From an uncultured Clostridia bacterium (GTDB lineage: Bacteria; Bacillota; Clostridia; TANB77; CAG-508), in the NCBI GenBank assembly GCA_948777935.1, contig CAQDYY010000005.1:62001-126000 (forward strand): a DNA stretch of 64,000 nt, given 5' to 3'. The notes under the pieces are model-generated. The model saw only the letters and a list, made by a program, of their open reading frames with translations, had not been told where the DNA came from and made no database searches. The position numbers and the translations under genes were made by a program. Below are positions 7,403 to 16,887 of the stretch, in pieces (positions within the stretch are counted from its first letter, which is position 1; every line of letters starts with the position of its first letter).

Positions 7403-9517
7403 ATGAAATTAAATGAAACAAAACCAAAAACTACTAAAATGAATTACAATTTTAGATATAACATTGCAACAACAATAGTATATTTCATTGGAATAATTTT
7501 ATTAATACAGTTATTCAACCTTCAAATAATACATGGTGCAGAATATAGAGAAACATCTAATACAAGATTAACAAGAGAAAGTACACTAAAAGCTGCAAGA
7601 GGATCTATTACAGATAGAAGTGGAATAGAAATAGTAGGAACAACAACAAACTTTAGCTTAGAAATATATAAAAGTAAAATTGACAACAACACTTTAAATA
7701 ATACATTACTAAAAATAGCGAATGTATTAGAGCAAACAGGAAGTAAATATATTGATGAATTACCAATTACAATAAATCCATTTGGCTTTACATATGAAGA
7801 AGAACAAAGACAAAAGAAGTGGAAAACAAGCAATAAATTAGATGAAAACCTATCAGCAGAAGAAACTTTCTATAAACTAAAAGAAAAATATAAAATAGAA
7901 AATGATAATATAGAAGAAACAAGAAAAATAATGGCAATACGATACCATATAGCAGTAGAAGGATATAGTGCAACAAAATCAGTAATAATAGCAAATAACA
8001 TTAACCAAGAAAGTTTTAACATATTTAATGAACAAAAAGACTCATTTCCAGGAATAAATACAATAACACAACCAGTAAGATATTATCCAAAAGGAACTCT
8101 AGCATCACATGTAATTGGCTATACACAAAAAATTGGATCAGAGCAATACAAAACAGAAAAAGACAATGGATATACTCTAAACGACTTTTATGGTCAAGCA
8201 GGAATAGAAAGATCTGCTGAAAAATATTTAAAAGGAACAGATGGAATAAAACAAATTGATATGGCAGTTGATGGAACAGTAACAGCAGAATATATACAAA
8301 AAGAAGCAATACAAGGTTCAAATATTGTTTTAACATTAGATGCAAATCTACAAAAAGTTACAGAAGATGCACTAAAAAACAATGTAGAAAAAATAAAAAA
8401 TGGTGGGTTTAGTGATAAATCAAATGCAACAGGTGGAGCAATGGTAGTAATGGATGTGAAAACAGGAGAAATACTAGCAATGGCAAGTTATCCAGACTAT
8501 GATCCATCAAAATTTACATTTGGAATTGACCCTGAAACATGGAAGGTATATAATGATGACACATATAAGCCATTACGAAATCGTGCAACAGGAGAAATAT
8601 ATCAGCCAGGTTCTATTTTTAAAATGGTAACAGCAGTGACAGGACTAGAAACAGGTGCAATAACTAAAACTACAAAAATAAATGATGTAGGAAGATATAC
8701 CTATTATAAAGATTTTCAACCATATTGTTGGAACCATAGTGGGCATGGGTGGTTAAATGTAACAACTGCAATAAAAGTTTCTTGTAACTATTTCTTTTAT
8801 GAAACAGGACGTTTATCTGGAATAGACAATTTAGCACGATATACTAAACATTTTGGACTAGGAAGAAAAACAGGAATTGAGCTTCCAGGAGAAGAAAAAG
8901 GAATGTTAAATGAGAGAAAAGAAGGAGAAACTTGGAATCCAGGAAATACTGTTCAAGCAGCAATAGGACAAAGGAATAATCTATTTACACCAATTCAAAT
9001 GGCAAAATATACAAGTATGCTAGCAAATGGAGGAAATGTAGTAAACCCTACAATAATAAAACAAATAAAAAATGTAGATGGAACAGAAGTACCAAAAGAA
9101 GAATATGAAAAATACTTTAATGAAAAATTAGGAATTACAGAAGATGTAGATGATGGAATAAAAATAGACCCACAAAACTTAAAAGTAGTATTAGAAGGAA
9201 TGAAATCTGTTACAAGTGATAGAGGAGGAACAGCACACACATATTTTAAAAACTTTAACATAGAAGTTGGAGGAAAAACAGGTTCAGCACAAGCAGGAAA
9301 AGAAGATGATCCAAACTCAAAAGTACATGCGTGGTTCATAGGGTTTGCACCATTTGATGATCCAGAAATTGCAGTAGTAATTGTAGTAGAAAATGGTGGT
9401 CATGGTGCATATACAGCAGAAGCAGCACGAGATGTTATGGCACAATACTTTGGAATGAATGCTAACCAAATAACAGAAGATGTAACAGCAATACCATATA
9501 TAATGATGCAGAATTAA
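7403..9517 (+). CDS. mrdA: class B penicillin-binding protein 2 (elongation transpeptidase)
   Basis: 704 residues. One N-terminal membrane anchor (about 22-41) is followed by the dimerisation (pedestal) domain with RGSITDRSG near residue 63. The C-terminal transpeptidase has the three active-site motifs: S404-I-F-K407 (catalytic serine), S460-C-N462 and K625-T-G627. PBP2 cross-links peptidoglycan in the rod complex, and its place after mreBCD is the classic order. RBS AAGGAGGTG lies 10 bases before ATG. A long insertion around 130-180, rich in Glu and Lys, is typical of clostridial forms. No in-frame CGG in 704 codons. Confidence 0.95.
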   Translation: MKLNETKPKTTKMNYNFRYNIATTIVYFIGIILLIQLFNLQIIHGAEYRETSNTRLTRESTLKAARGSITDRSGIEIVGTTTNFSLEIYKSKIDNNTLNNTLLKIANVLEQTGSKYIDELPITINPFGFTYEEEQRQKKWKTSNKLDENLSAEETFYKLKEKYKIENDNIEETRKIMAIRYHIAVEGYSATKSVIIANNINQESFNIFNEQKDSFPGINTITQPVRYYPKGTLASHVIGYTQKIGSEQYKTEKDNGYTLNDFYGQAGIERSAEKYLKGTDGIKQIDMAVDGTVTAEYIQKEAIQGSNIVLTLDANLQKVTEDALKNNVEKIKNGGFSDKSNATGGAMVVMDVKTGEILAMASYPDYDPSKFTFGIDPETWKVYNDDTYKPLRNRATGEIYQPGSIFKMVTAVTGLETGAITKTTKINDVGRYTYYKDFQPYCWNHSGHGWLNVTTAIKVSCNYFFYETGRLSGIDNLARYTKHFGLGRKTGIELPGEEKGMLNERKEGETWNPGNTVQAAIGQRNNLFTPIQMAKYTSMLANGGNVVNPTIIKQIKNVDGTEVPKEEYEKYFNEKLGITEDVDDGIKIDPQNLKVVLEGMKSVTSDRGGTAHTYFKNFNIEVGGKTGSAQAGKEDDPNSKVHAWFIGFAPFDDPEIAVVIVVENGGHGAYTAEAARDVMAQYFGMNANQITEDVTAIPYIMMQN

Positions 9518-9522
9518 TAAAA

Positions 9523-9668
9523 GAACCCCCAGTCCACTTCGTGGACAGCCCCCTTAAGTAAAGGGGCCTTTACTCTACTAATCTAGACTAGCACAGTATT
9601 TATGAGGAGTAGAGAAAAGCCTCCTTTATTTAAGGGAGGTGGCAGTCCGAAGGACTGACGGAGGGTTC
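9523..9668. repeat. MITE-like imperfect palindrome of about 146 bp
   Basis: Starts GAACCCCCAGTCCACTTCG and ends with a matching inverted end (CTGACGGAGGGTTC). Internal pairs (CCCCCTTAAGTAAAGGGG and CCTCCTTTATTTAAGGGAGG) make a long hairpin. It fills the gap between pbp2 and minC. Elements of this look are widespread in gut Clostridia. Confidence 0.75.
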
Positions 9669-9700
9669 TAACATAACAAATAAAAAAAGGAGAAGATGAG

Positions 9701-10309
9701 ATGAATAATTGTGTAACTATTGTTTTAGGAAAAGAAGAAATAACCTTAAAAATTAATGAAAAAGCAAAAGAAGAGGAAATAGTAGAATGTTTAGAAGAAA
9801 AAATTCCAGAGTTAAAAAGGCTATATCAAGATGAAAAAACTCCAATTTTTGTAACAGGAAAAGTACTAAAAGAAAAAGAAATGAAAATTGTACAAGAAAA
9901 AATACAAAAAGAAATTGATGTGAAAATCGAATTTGATAGTCCAAAGGCATTAGGATTACATGAAATAAAAAGAGCATTTTCGGAAGAAATAGAAAGTTCT
10001 GAAACAAAATTTTATAGAGGATCTCTTCGCTCAGGTAAAAAGATAGAATATGAAGGAAGTATAGTTGTTTTAGGAGATGTAAACTCTGGTGCAGAAGTAA
10101 TAGCAGGAGAAAATATAGTAATTGTAGGAATTTTAAGAGGTATGGCACATGCTGGAGCAAAAGGAAATAGAAAAGCAATGATTTCGGCTGTATCTATAGA
10201 AGCACCTCAACTTAGAATTGCAGACATAATTAAAGAAACAGAAAAAGAAGAGGAACAAGAAAGAAAAACATATGCACATCTAGAAGAAAACAAAATGATA
10301 ATAGAATAA
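9701..10309 (+). CDS. minC: septum site-determining protein MinC
   Basis: 202 residues. The N-terminal domain (about 1-95) resembles the MinC FtsZ-binding fold. The C-terminal beta-helix domain (about 100-195) has the conserved FYRGSLRSGKKIEYEGSI, LGDVNSGAEVIAGENI and LRGMAHAGAKGN signatures. MinC blocks FtsZ assembly away from mid-cell. It normally precedes minD and often minE. Here no minD follows: the next genes are on the other strand. Either MinD is encoded elsewhere or MinC works differently. RBS AAAAGGAG lies upstream. Confidence 0.92.
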   Translation: MNNCVTIVLGKEEITLKINEKAKEEEIVECLEEKIPELKRLYQDEKTPIFVTGKVLKEKEMKIVQEKIQKEIDVKIEFDSPKALGLHEIKRAFSEEIESSETKFYRGSLRSGKKIEYEGSIVVLGDVNSGAEVIAGENIVIVGILRGMAHAGAKGNRKAMISAVSIEAPQLRIADIIKETEKEEEQERKTYAHLEENKMIIE

Positions 10310-10317
10310 AGGTAAAA

Positions 10318-10445
10318 TGTAGGGACAATTATCAATCGCCTGCAGACTTCAAAGAATAATCTTCTATGGATCTTTGAAGGAATGTCTAGAGGTAAATTGG
10401 AAATAAAAGAAGAGATGTTGTAGAACGGGCGATTACTAATCGCCC
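10318..10445. repeat. interspersed palindromic repeat, GCGATT type
   Basis: Begins TGTAGGGACAATTATCAATCGCC and ends GGGCGATTACTAATCGCCC, with an internal 9-bp hairpin (CTTCAAAGA/TCTTTGAAG). Related to 23839-23991. Confidence 0.7.
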
Positions 10446-10467
10446 ATAACTTTGCACTATATCTTAT

Positions 10468-10900
10468 TTAACTAAGTAACAATAAAATAAGAGCAAGAAA
10501 TAAACCTTCATCTTTTACACCTTCTTGGTACAAAAAGAAAATAAGGCAAACAAGTAAAATATCGTCATAATACAAATTAATACCAAAAATTTGAAATAAA
10601 GGAGAATCTTCATTCTTAGAAGAAGGTTCCTCGTTTTTTTGTGTATAAGAACAATCCATTGTAGGGGCACCGTTTGTGAGAATACCCATAAGACGTTACA
10701 CTACTGTACTCTTGTTTTGTTTTAGGTTTTTGTACTTTTTTTGTATGTATTGTATCTTCATAAGGCTTCTTATTAGGCTGTTCCGTATGCATATTCCCAT
10801 TTCTAATGTTACTATTGTAAGGAACATTAGGATAGTAATATCCATATCTAGAATAACGATGATAATAAGGAGGTTTAAAATAAGGGTATGAAAACATCAT
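10468..10900 (-). CDS. Tyr-rich membrane protein of unknown function (+1 recoding inside a repeat)
   Basis: 143 residues when the C of the in-frame CGG at 10672 is skipped. The N-terminal half is Tyr/Pro/Asn rich (MMFSYPYFKPPYYHRYSRYG), like coat or surface proteins. The C-terminus (SPLFQIFGINLYYDDILLV ... FFLYQEGVKDEGLFLALILLLLS) matches, from memory, a small clostridial membrane protein family. The two halves lie in different frames and meet inside a TGTAGGGGC repeat copy, whose CGG restores the frame (HKGAPTMD). ATG 10900 follows the stop of the upstream gene by one base. Function unknown; a sporulation role is a guess. Confidence 0.75.
10660..10711 (+). repeat. TGTAGGGGC-type repeat, copy 2, inside a coding region
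   Basis: A diverged copy (TGTAGGGGCACCGTTTGTGAG ... CTACTGTACTC) lying within the 10468-10900 gene. On the coding strand it supplies AAA CGG TGC, the recoding site. Confidence 0.85.
10670..10672 (-). other. +1 recoding site, AAA CGG T (G77), repeat-borne
   Basis: Frame-0 codon 77. Skipping C gives GGT GCC CCT ACA ATG, which leads into the conserved membrane half. Without it the protein ends in a nonconserved tail. Confidence 0.88.
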
Positions 10901-10901
10901 T

Positions 10902-11394
10902 CTATTTTTCACCACCACTTTCATGTAGAACATCCATAATTTTAGTCATATTTAATAAACCGAACATATTGTTCTACTTTTGCTTTTCTACTTTCTTTTA
11001 AATAGGGCTTTAAAGAAAGCAAAAGGTTAGCTCTAGGGTCATTTTTAGAATTTCCCATTTTATCCATAATAGACTTCATTTTTAAAATAGTATTAATATC
11101 AATAGAAGGATTACTTACATTTTCTTCTGTTTTAGAGGAACCAGAAGAATTGTTAGAAGAATTTGAAAACATTTTCATTAGATTTTGTAGCATTTCAGGA
11201 TTAATAGAGGTATTATTAGAAGTTCCGATTTTCGTTAGAAGAGGTACTTGTATTACTTGCTGTTTCATTCACATTATTAGAATTTTGACCGTGAAGATTG
11301 ATTCATAAAACCGATTCATCTTTTCCTTTATATTATCTGGAATATTTCCATTTTTCATCATATTTGCTAAATTATTCATAAAATCAGAATCCAT
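10902..11394 (-). CDS. unknown protein whose frame needs four +1 shifts at CGG
   Basis: 162 residues, starting MDSDFMNNLANMMKNGNI after an ideal RBS (TTAGGAGG, 8 bases). In-frame CGG occurs at codons 28, 35, 56 and 144. Skipping each C keeps one frame open for exactly 493-4 = 489 bases to TAG 10904-10902. The protein has a helical N-terminus, a Ser/Asn-rich linker with four NxS/T-type clusters, a helical block (MLQNLMKMF, TILKMKSIMDKM) and a conserved-looking KPYLKESRKAKVEQYVGLLNMTKIMDVL end. Without shifts only 41 residues are made. It resembles small clostridial helical proteins of unknown role. Confidence 0.8.
10960..10962 (-). other. +1 recoding site, GTT CGG T (G144)
   Basis: Fourth CGG of the 10902-11394 gene. 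Skipping C extends the protein by 19 residues to a stop one base before the next gene's ATG. Confidence 0.85.
11225..11227 (-). other. +1 recoding site, AAT CGG A (G56)
   Basis: Third CGG of the same gene. Frame 0 would stop two codons later (AAC TTC TAA). Confidence 0.88.
11289..11291 (-). other. +1 recoding site, TCA CGG T (G35)
   Basis: Second CGG, only seven codons after the first. Frame 0 would stop three codons later (TCA AAA TTC TAA). Confidence 0.88.
11311..11313 (-). other. +1 recoding site, AAT CGG T (G28)
   Basis: First CGG of the gene, 27 codons after ATG. Frame 0 would stop 14 codons later. Confidence 0.88.
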
Positions 11395-11487
11395 TTTTCA
11401 AACCTCCTAAATGCAAAATCAAATTCTTGTTACTAGTATATGCACTCGGCAACAAATATGTTACATCATATTATACAAAGAGAAAAA

Positions 11488-11540
11488 TGTAGGGGCACCG
11501 TTTGCTGGGAATACCCGTAAGACATAACACCACTGTGCCC
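11488..11540 (+). repeat. TGTAGGGGC-type interspersed repeat, copy 3
   Basis: TGTAGGGGCACCGTTTGCTG ... CCACTGTGCCC, in the divergent intergenic region. Confidence 0.8.
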
Positions 11541-11786
11541 TAATCCTATTATTCCCAAGCAAAATAAAGAGAAACTACTTCTTTTGTAATACAAATTTAA
11601 CACAAATATTATAATAAAAATCTGTAAAGTAGTAATATACATTTCCCTAAGTAAATATAAATAAAAGGACATGTAATATACCAAATATTACTATTGAAAA
11701 TATATTAGAAAAATGTAAAATTATATATAAATATAATAATAAGGAAAATATTTTACATAAAAACTTAATTTTTTTAAGGACAACCC

Positions 11787-11815
11787 TTGAAAAAAGCCGA
11801 AAAAAGGCGTATAAT
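11787..11815 (+). promoter_or_regulatory. sigma-A type promoter of the surface protein operon
   Basis: TTGAAA, a 17-base spacer and a perfect TATAAT. The spacer contains an inverted pair (AAGCCG / GGCGT-like) that might bind a regulator. It lies about 40 bases before the ATG at 11857. Confidence 0.65.
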
Positions 11816-11856
11816 AAAAGTATATGTGTAAAGAAAAAAGAGGAGGAATTGTTACC

Positions 11857-14800
11857 ATGAATCAAAAAATATGTACTAAGTTACTAGCTAGCTTATTGGT
11901 AGTAACACTAACATTCGCAAACTTTATAATGTTAGGAGCTTATGCAAGTAATACATATGGGACAGAAGATAACTTAGAAAAGCAAGAAACTATTACAAAT
12001 AATGCAAATGTAGTATTTGATGCTTATTTTAAAGACAAGGAAGGAAATATAACTCATACAGTAAGAGAAGATATGGCAAGTAATGATTTGAGGCTATATG
12101 CTAAGGTAGAAGTAAAAAGAGGATATTTAAAAAATGCTACAATACAAATTTTAGGCGAAAATGAGACCAGTAGTAATATAGCAATAAAAAATAGTAGCAA
12201 TGCCTCAGAAAATATTGAAGCAATAGATACAAGCAAAAATACAATTACTCTAAAACAAATAAATACAGGTATGCAAATAGTGCTAGAAATTCCAGTAGTT
12301 GCTTGTAAAGAAGATATATATGACTTATCAAACTTTAGTAAATTAAACAATATTGTATTAAGAGGAAATTATATAGGAGATAATGGAAAAGAAACGAAAA
12401 TTGTGAAAACTATAAAAACAAGAGCTGAATGGAAAGCAGAAATAGCTCCTGTTTTAGAACAACAATTAATTCGTTTTATTCCTTATGTGGTAGGAGAAAA
12501 AAATGGAACAATTTTACAAACACTTGTAAAAAGTGGAATTAATGAAAATGTTTTACCAATAGAAGAAACAAAACTAGTTTTACAGGTTCCACAAATAAAT
12601 GGAAAAAATCCAGACAGTGTAAATGTTATACCAAATGCAGTTTTAGGAACAAATGGTATGAAAGTAGAAGACTTTAATGAAAGCAACTGGAACTACAATA
12701 AAGATCAAGGAACAATTACAATACTAATAAAAAATGAAGCAAATGAAAATAGAGTTTCATGGCTAAAAAATATACAAGACGAATTTGTTATAACATACAC
12801 TCATAACGAAAAAGTTGATACTATACAAGCTACACAAAAAGCTACTTTAGAGCTAAAAGCATATAACAGTATAGAAACAAAAATATCTAAAGAAGCAGAA
12901 TTAGTTATTACGCAAAATGAAGTATTAGGACAAATTGTAACAGCAAATATAACAGGAGCAGAGGCTTTAAGTAAAGGTTACTTATATACAAATGTAAATA
13001 GAGAAGCTATATATAACGAAAATTTAACAATAGATATATCATATCCAGAGTTAGTAGATATATTAAATATTGAACAAAATATAGATTACTTTGTAAATGA
13101 TAAAGGACAAGTAAGTCCTACAACATATCAAAATAAAAATTATGCATACTACAAATCTACAAAAATTAGTAAAGCAAATTTTGAAAGTATCTTAGGAAAA
13201 GAAGGAAACTTAAAAATATTAACATTAGATGGAAATGAACTTGTTACTTTTAATAAAGATACAGCTATAGATGAAAACGGAAACTACGTATATAACTATG
13301 CAAATGAGACAAACCAAATAAAAATACAAACAACTAGACCAGTAAAAACAGGAAAATTAGAAATAGTACATGAAAAAGCATTAAAAGGAAATACAGATTA
13401 TAATAAAAAACAAGTAGAGAGTTTTAAGACATTAGATATTTCAGCAAAAGTACAAGCATTTACAGGCTCAAATATTATTGCAGAAAATGAAGCTAAAAAA
13501 AGTATTTCATTAATTGCACCAACAACTAAAATAGAAGCAAAATCAAGTAACGAAAACTTATCAACAGTAGTGACAAACGAAAATGTAGAGTTAAGAGTTA
13601 TATTAAAAACAAATGATATTACATGTGATTTATATAAAAATCCTACAATAGAAATAGTATTACCAAATTACATTAAACAAATAAATATAAAAGACATAAA
13701 CTTGTTATTTGACGATGAACTAGCAATTAAAGAATATAACACATATATAAATGAAACAGGAAATATTGTAATAAATGTTGCATTACAAGGAGAACAAACT
13801 AAATATAGTGGAGACGAAGTATCAAAAGGAGCAAACCTAATAATAAATGCAGATATTATGCTAAAAAATTTAACACCAACAAAAAATGATGTAATGAAAG
13901 TATATGTAATAAATGAACTAGTAACAACATATGAAAATTCACAACAACAAACAGTAAATAAGCTAAGAGCAAATATAGCACCAAGAGGATATAGTGAGGT
14001 AGCTTTAAATGCTGTAGCACCAGTAGGAATAGTAGCAACAACTGAAATTTCAGGATATAATGAAAAAAATGAAAGAGTAACATCTATTAATGGAAACGAA
14101 GTAATTGGAAAGCTAGATGTAAAAAAAGCTAGAAGAATAGCAAATGTAAATATGAATGTAATAAATAACTATCAAAATAAAGTAAACAATATGGTAGTAT
14201 TAGGAAGAATTTTAACAAACTCTAGCAAAAATGCAGATACATTACAAGATTTTAGTTCAAACCTTGAATCAACAATGTCAAGTGCTTTAAATGTAACTGG
14301 AGCAGAAGCTGAAATATATTATAGCACAAATGAATCTGCAACAAATGATTTAAGTTTAGATGCAAATGGGTGGACAAAAAACATAGAAAATATTAAGAAT
14401 GTAAAATCTTACTTAATCGTAGTAAAAGGAGATATAGAAACAGGAACAACATTAGGATTTTCATATAATTTAAATATACCAGAAAATCTAAGTTATGATA
14501 CAAAAGGATATAGTAATTATGTAGTATATTTTGATAATGTAAAAGAAACAGAAACAATTAAAGAAAAAGCAGTATCAGCTACAATAGGATTGGAAACAGG
14601 AAAAGGACCTGAATTAGATGTAAATATTAGTACAGATGTAGGAAGTAATGATGTACAAGAAGGACAAATTATTACATACACAGTAACAGTAAAAAATATT
14701 GGAAAATCAGAAGCAAAAAATGTAACTGTATCAAGTAAAATTCCAGAAAAGACTATATATACATACTTTGCTGGAGCAGGTGAAGGAGAAGATCCTATAA

Positions 14801-16872
14801 GAAGAGAATATGATACTAACAAGAAAACTTATTCTGAATTAATTGAAAACATTTCAGTAGGAGAAACAAAAGAAATTACATATCAAGTTAAAACTGGAAC
14901 TTTAGGTGTAATATATGATGAAAATGGAAATGTAAAAGTAGATGAATATACAATTTCAAATAATGCCAAAGCAGTGGTAGAAGGATATGATGAGGTAGAA
15001 TTTGCAACAAAAACAATAAAAAACAAATTAGTTCAAGGATATATAAACATTAAAATGAAAGTTGCTAGAATTCCAGCAGAATATGTAAGAGCAGAGGGCG
15101 ATGAGTTAACATATGAACTTGAAATAGAAAATGCAAGTTCTATAGAAAAGAAAAACTTAACTTTAAAAACTGTATTACCAGAAGGAGTTACATATAAATC
15201 ATCTACAAATTCTGGAAGCTATAATGAGCAAACAAGAGAATTAACATGGAATATAGAAAAATTATTATCAGAAGAATGGAAACAATATTCATTTACAGCA
15301 ACTATAGATAAATTACAAAACAATGTATATGAAAAAACTATAAAAACATATGCAAGTGTAATAGGAGAAAAAACTGTAACTTCAAATGAAACTGCAATTA
15401 CTGTAAAAAAAGCTAAATTAACAATAAAACAAACAAGTGAAACTCAACAAAAAGTTTCTGTAGGAGATACAATTATATATAATTTTGAAATAACAAATAT
15501 AGGAAAAGGTTATGCATCTTTAGTACAGTTAACAGATGCTATTCCAGAAGGATTAACATATGAAATTGCACAATATTCTTATAATGGAAAAACAATTAAT
15601 TCAAAAATTGGAACAGGAGATGTAGCCAAAATAATAGTAAATGGATTAAAAGAAGGCGAAACTCTAAATGTATCAATTAAAGCAATAGCAGAGGAACTTG
15701 AGGATGGTGCAAATGAAAGGAAAGTAACCAATAAAGCTACAGTAATAGCTACAGGGCTAGAAGAAGTTACTTCAAATGAAATAACTCATACAATTGTAGA
15801 AAAACAAGCAAGTATAGATGATCCAAGTATAGATGAACCAATAGAAGGAACACATACTATTTCTGGTATAGCTTGGTTAGATGAAAATGGTAATGGAAAA
15901 CGCGATGAAAACGAAAAAAGAATGGCAGGTATTCCAGTAATTCTAATAGATGCGCAAAATGGACAGATTGTAAAAGATATTAAAACTGGAAAAGAGAAAA
16001 AACAAGAGACAAATTCTAATGGTAGATATACATTTGCTAACTTAAAAGATGGAACCTATATGGTGGTATTCTTATACAATTCTGGTGATTATGGAATAAC
16101 TCTTTATAAGCAAGAAGGTGTAAATGAAGATCAAAATTCAGATGCGGTTCAAGTAAATGTTATATATGAAGGAACTTCAAGAGTAGCAGGAGCAAGTGAT
16201 AAACTAAATCTATTAGGTGAAAATATTGCAAATATTGATATAGGATTAACAAATTCACCAAAATTTGATTTAAAATTAGATAAGGTAATTAGTAGTATTG
16301 TAGTAAGTGATGCAAATGGAACAGATGTATATGAATACAAAGATGAAAAACTTGCTAAATTAGATTTAAATAGTAAAAGAGCAATTGGAAGTACAATTAT
16401 AGTAGAATATAAAATTCGTGTAACAAACGAAGGTGGAGTCGCAGGATATGCTAAAAAGATTGTAGATTATATGCCAAGTGGAATGAAGTTTAATTCAGAA
16501 TTAAATAAAGATTGGTATGCATCAAATAATGGAGCAAATCTATATAATTCTAGTTTAGCAAATGAGCTAATACAACCAGGAGAGACAAAAGAAATTACAT
16601 TATTATTAAGTAAAAAGATAACAGAATCTAATATGGGAATTATAAATAATACAGCAGAAATAGCTGAAAGCTATAACGATTTAGGTCTAAGTGATATAGA
16701 TTCTACACCTGCTAATAAAGTACAAAATGAAGATGATCTAAGTAGTGCTGATGTAATTATTGGTACAAAAACAGGTGAAGTATATTTATATATTACATTA
16801 ACTTTAGTAATAATTAGTATGTTAGGAGTAGGAATATACTTAATAAATAAAAAGGTTTTAAAAAGAGGATAG
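11857..16872 (+). CDS. giant surface protein with DUF11 repeats and an SdrD/Cna-B-like domain
   Basis: 1671 residues from ATG 11857 (RBS AGGAGGAAT). An upstream in-frame ATG has no RBS. There is a signal peptide (about 1-30, ends GAYAS). Long beta-rich regions follow. Two or more DUF11-type repeats lie between about 920 and 1320 (GQIITYTVTVKNIGKSEAKN; VGDTIIYNFEITNIGKGYAS), then an SdrD B-like domain near 1340-1460 (GIAWLDENGNGKRDENE), another DUF11-like block and a C-terminal membrane helix with a Lys/Arg tail. No LPXTG box is obvious before the helix (IIGTKTGEVYLY). Probably a wall- or membrane-anchored adhesin-like shell protein; the ligand is unknown. Confidence 0.8.
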   Translation: MNQKICTKLLASLLVVTLTFANFIMLGAYASNTYGTEDNLEKQETITNNANVVFDAYFKDKEGNITHTVREDMASNDLRLYAKVEVKRGYLKNATIQILGENETSSNIAIKNSSNASENIEAIDTSKNTITLKQINTGMQIVLEIPVVACKEDIYDLSNFSKLNNIVLRGNYIGDNGKETKIVKTIKTRAEWKAEIAPVLEQQLIRFIPYVVGEKNGTILQTLVKSGINENVLPIEETKLVLQVPQINGKNPDSVNVIPNAVLGTNGMKVEDFNESNWNYNKDQGTITILIKNEANENRVSWLKNIQDEFVITYTHNEKVDTIQATQKATLELKAYNSIETKISKEAELVITQNEVLGQIVTANITGAEALSKGYLYTNVNREAIYNENLTIDISYPELVDILNIEQNIDYFVNDKGQVSPTTYQNKNYAYYKSTKISKANFESILGKEGNLKILTLDGNELVTFNKDTAIDENGNYVYNYANETNQIKIQTTRPVKTGKLEIVHEKALKGNTDYNKKQVESFKTLDISAKVQAFTGSNIIAENEAKKSISLIAPTTKIEAKSSNENLSTVVTNENVELRVILKTNDITCDLYKNPTIEIVLPNYIKQINIKDINLLFDDELAIKEYNTYINETGNIVINVALQGEQTKYSGDEVSKGANLIINADIMLKNLTPTKNDVMKVYVINELVTTYENSQQQTVNKLRANIAPRGYSEVALNAVAPVGIVATTEISGYNEKNERVTSINGNEVIGKLDVKKARRIANVNMNVINNYQNKVNNMVVLGRILTNSSKNADTLQDFSSNLESTMSSALNVTGAEAEIYYSTNESATNDLSLDANGWTKNIENIKNVKSYLIVVKGDIETGTTLGFSYNLNIPENLSYDTKGYSNYVVYFDNVKETETIKEKAVSATIGLETGKGPELDVNISTDVGSNDVQEGQIITYTVTVKNIGKSEAKNVTVSSKIPEKTIYTYFAGAGEGEDPIRREYDTNKKTYSELIENISVGETKEITYQVKTGTLGVIYDENGNVKVDEYTISNNAKAVVEGYDEVEFATKTIKNKLVQGYINIKMKVARIPAEYVRAEGDELTYELEIENASSIEKKNLTLKTVLPEGVTYKSSTNSGSYNEQTRELTWNIEKLLSEEWKQYSFTATIDKLQNNVYEKTIKTYASVIGEKTVTSNETAITVKKAKLTIKQTSETQQKVSVGDTIIYNFEITNIGKGYASLVQLTDAIPEGLTYEIAQYSYNGKTINSKIGTGDVAKIIVNGLKEGETLNVSIKAIAEELEDGANERKVTNKATVIATGLEEVTSNEITHTIVEKQASIDDPSIDEPIEGTHTISGIAWLDENGNGKRDENEKRMAGIPVILIDAQNGQIVKDIKTGKEKKQETNSNGRYTFANLKDGTYMVVFLYNSGDYGITLYKQEGVNEDQNSDAVQVNVIYEGTSRVAGASDKLNLLGENIANIDIGLTNSPKFDLKLDKVISSIVVSDANGTDVYEYKDEKLAKLDLNSKRAIGSTIIVEYKIRVTNEGGVAGYAKKIVDYMPSGMKFNSELNKDWYASNNGANLYNSSLANELIQPGETKEITLLLSKKITESNMGIINNTAEIAESYNDLGLSDIDSTPANKVQNEDDLSSADVIIGTKTGEVYLYITLTLVIISMLGVGIYLINKKVLKRG

Positions 16873-16887
16873 AAAGGAGGTAATAAC

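Larger units (their letters stand above)
11395..11856. other. 462-bp divergent intergenic region
   Basis: Separates the minus-strand gene at 10902-11394 from the giant surface protein operon. It holds a TGTAGGGGC repeat (11488-11540), long A/T-rich stretches and one strong plus promoter (11787-11815). No gene seen. Confidence 0.5.
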
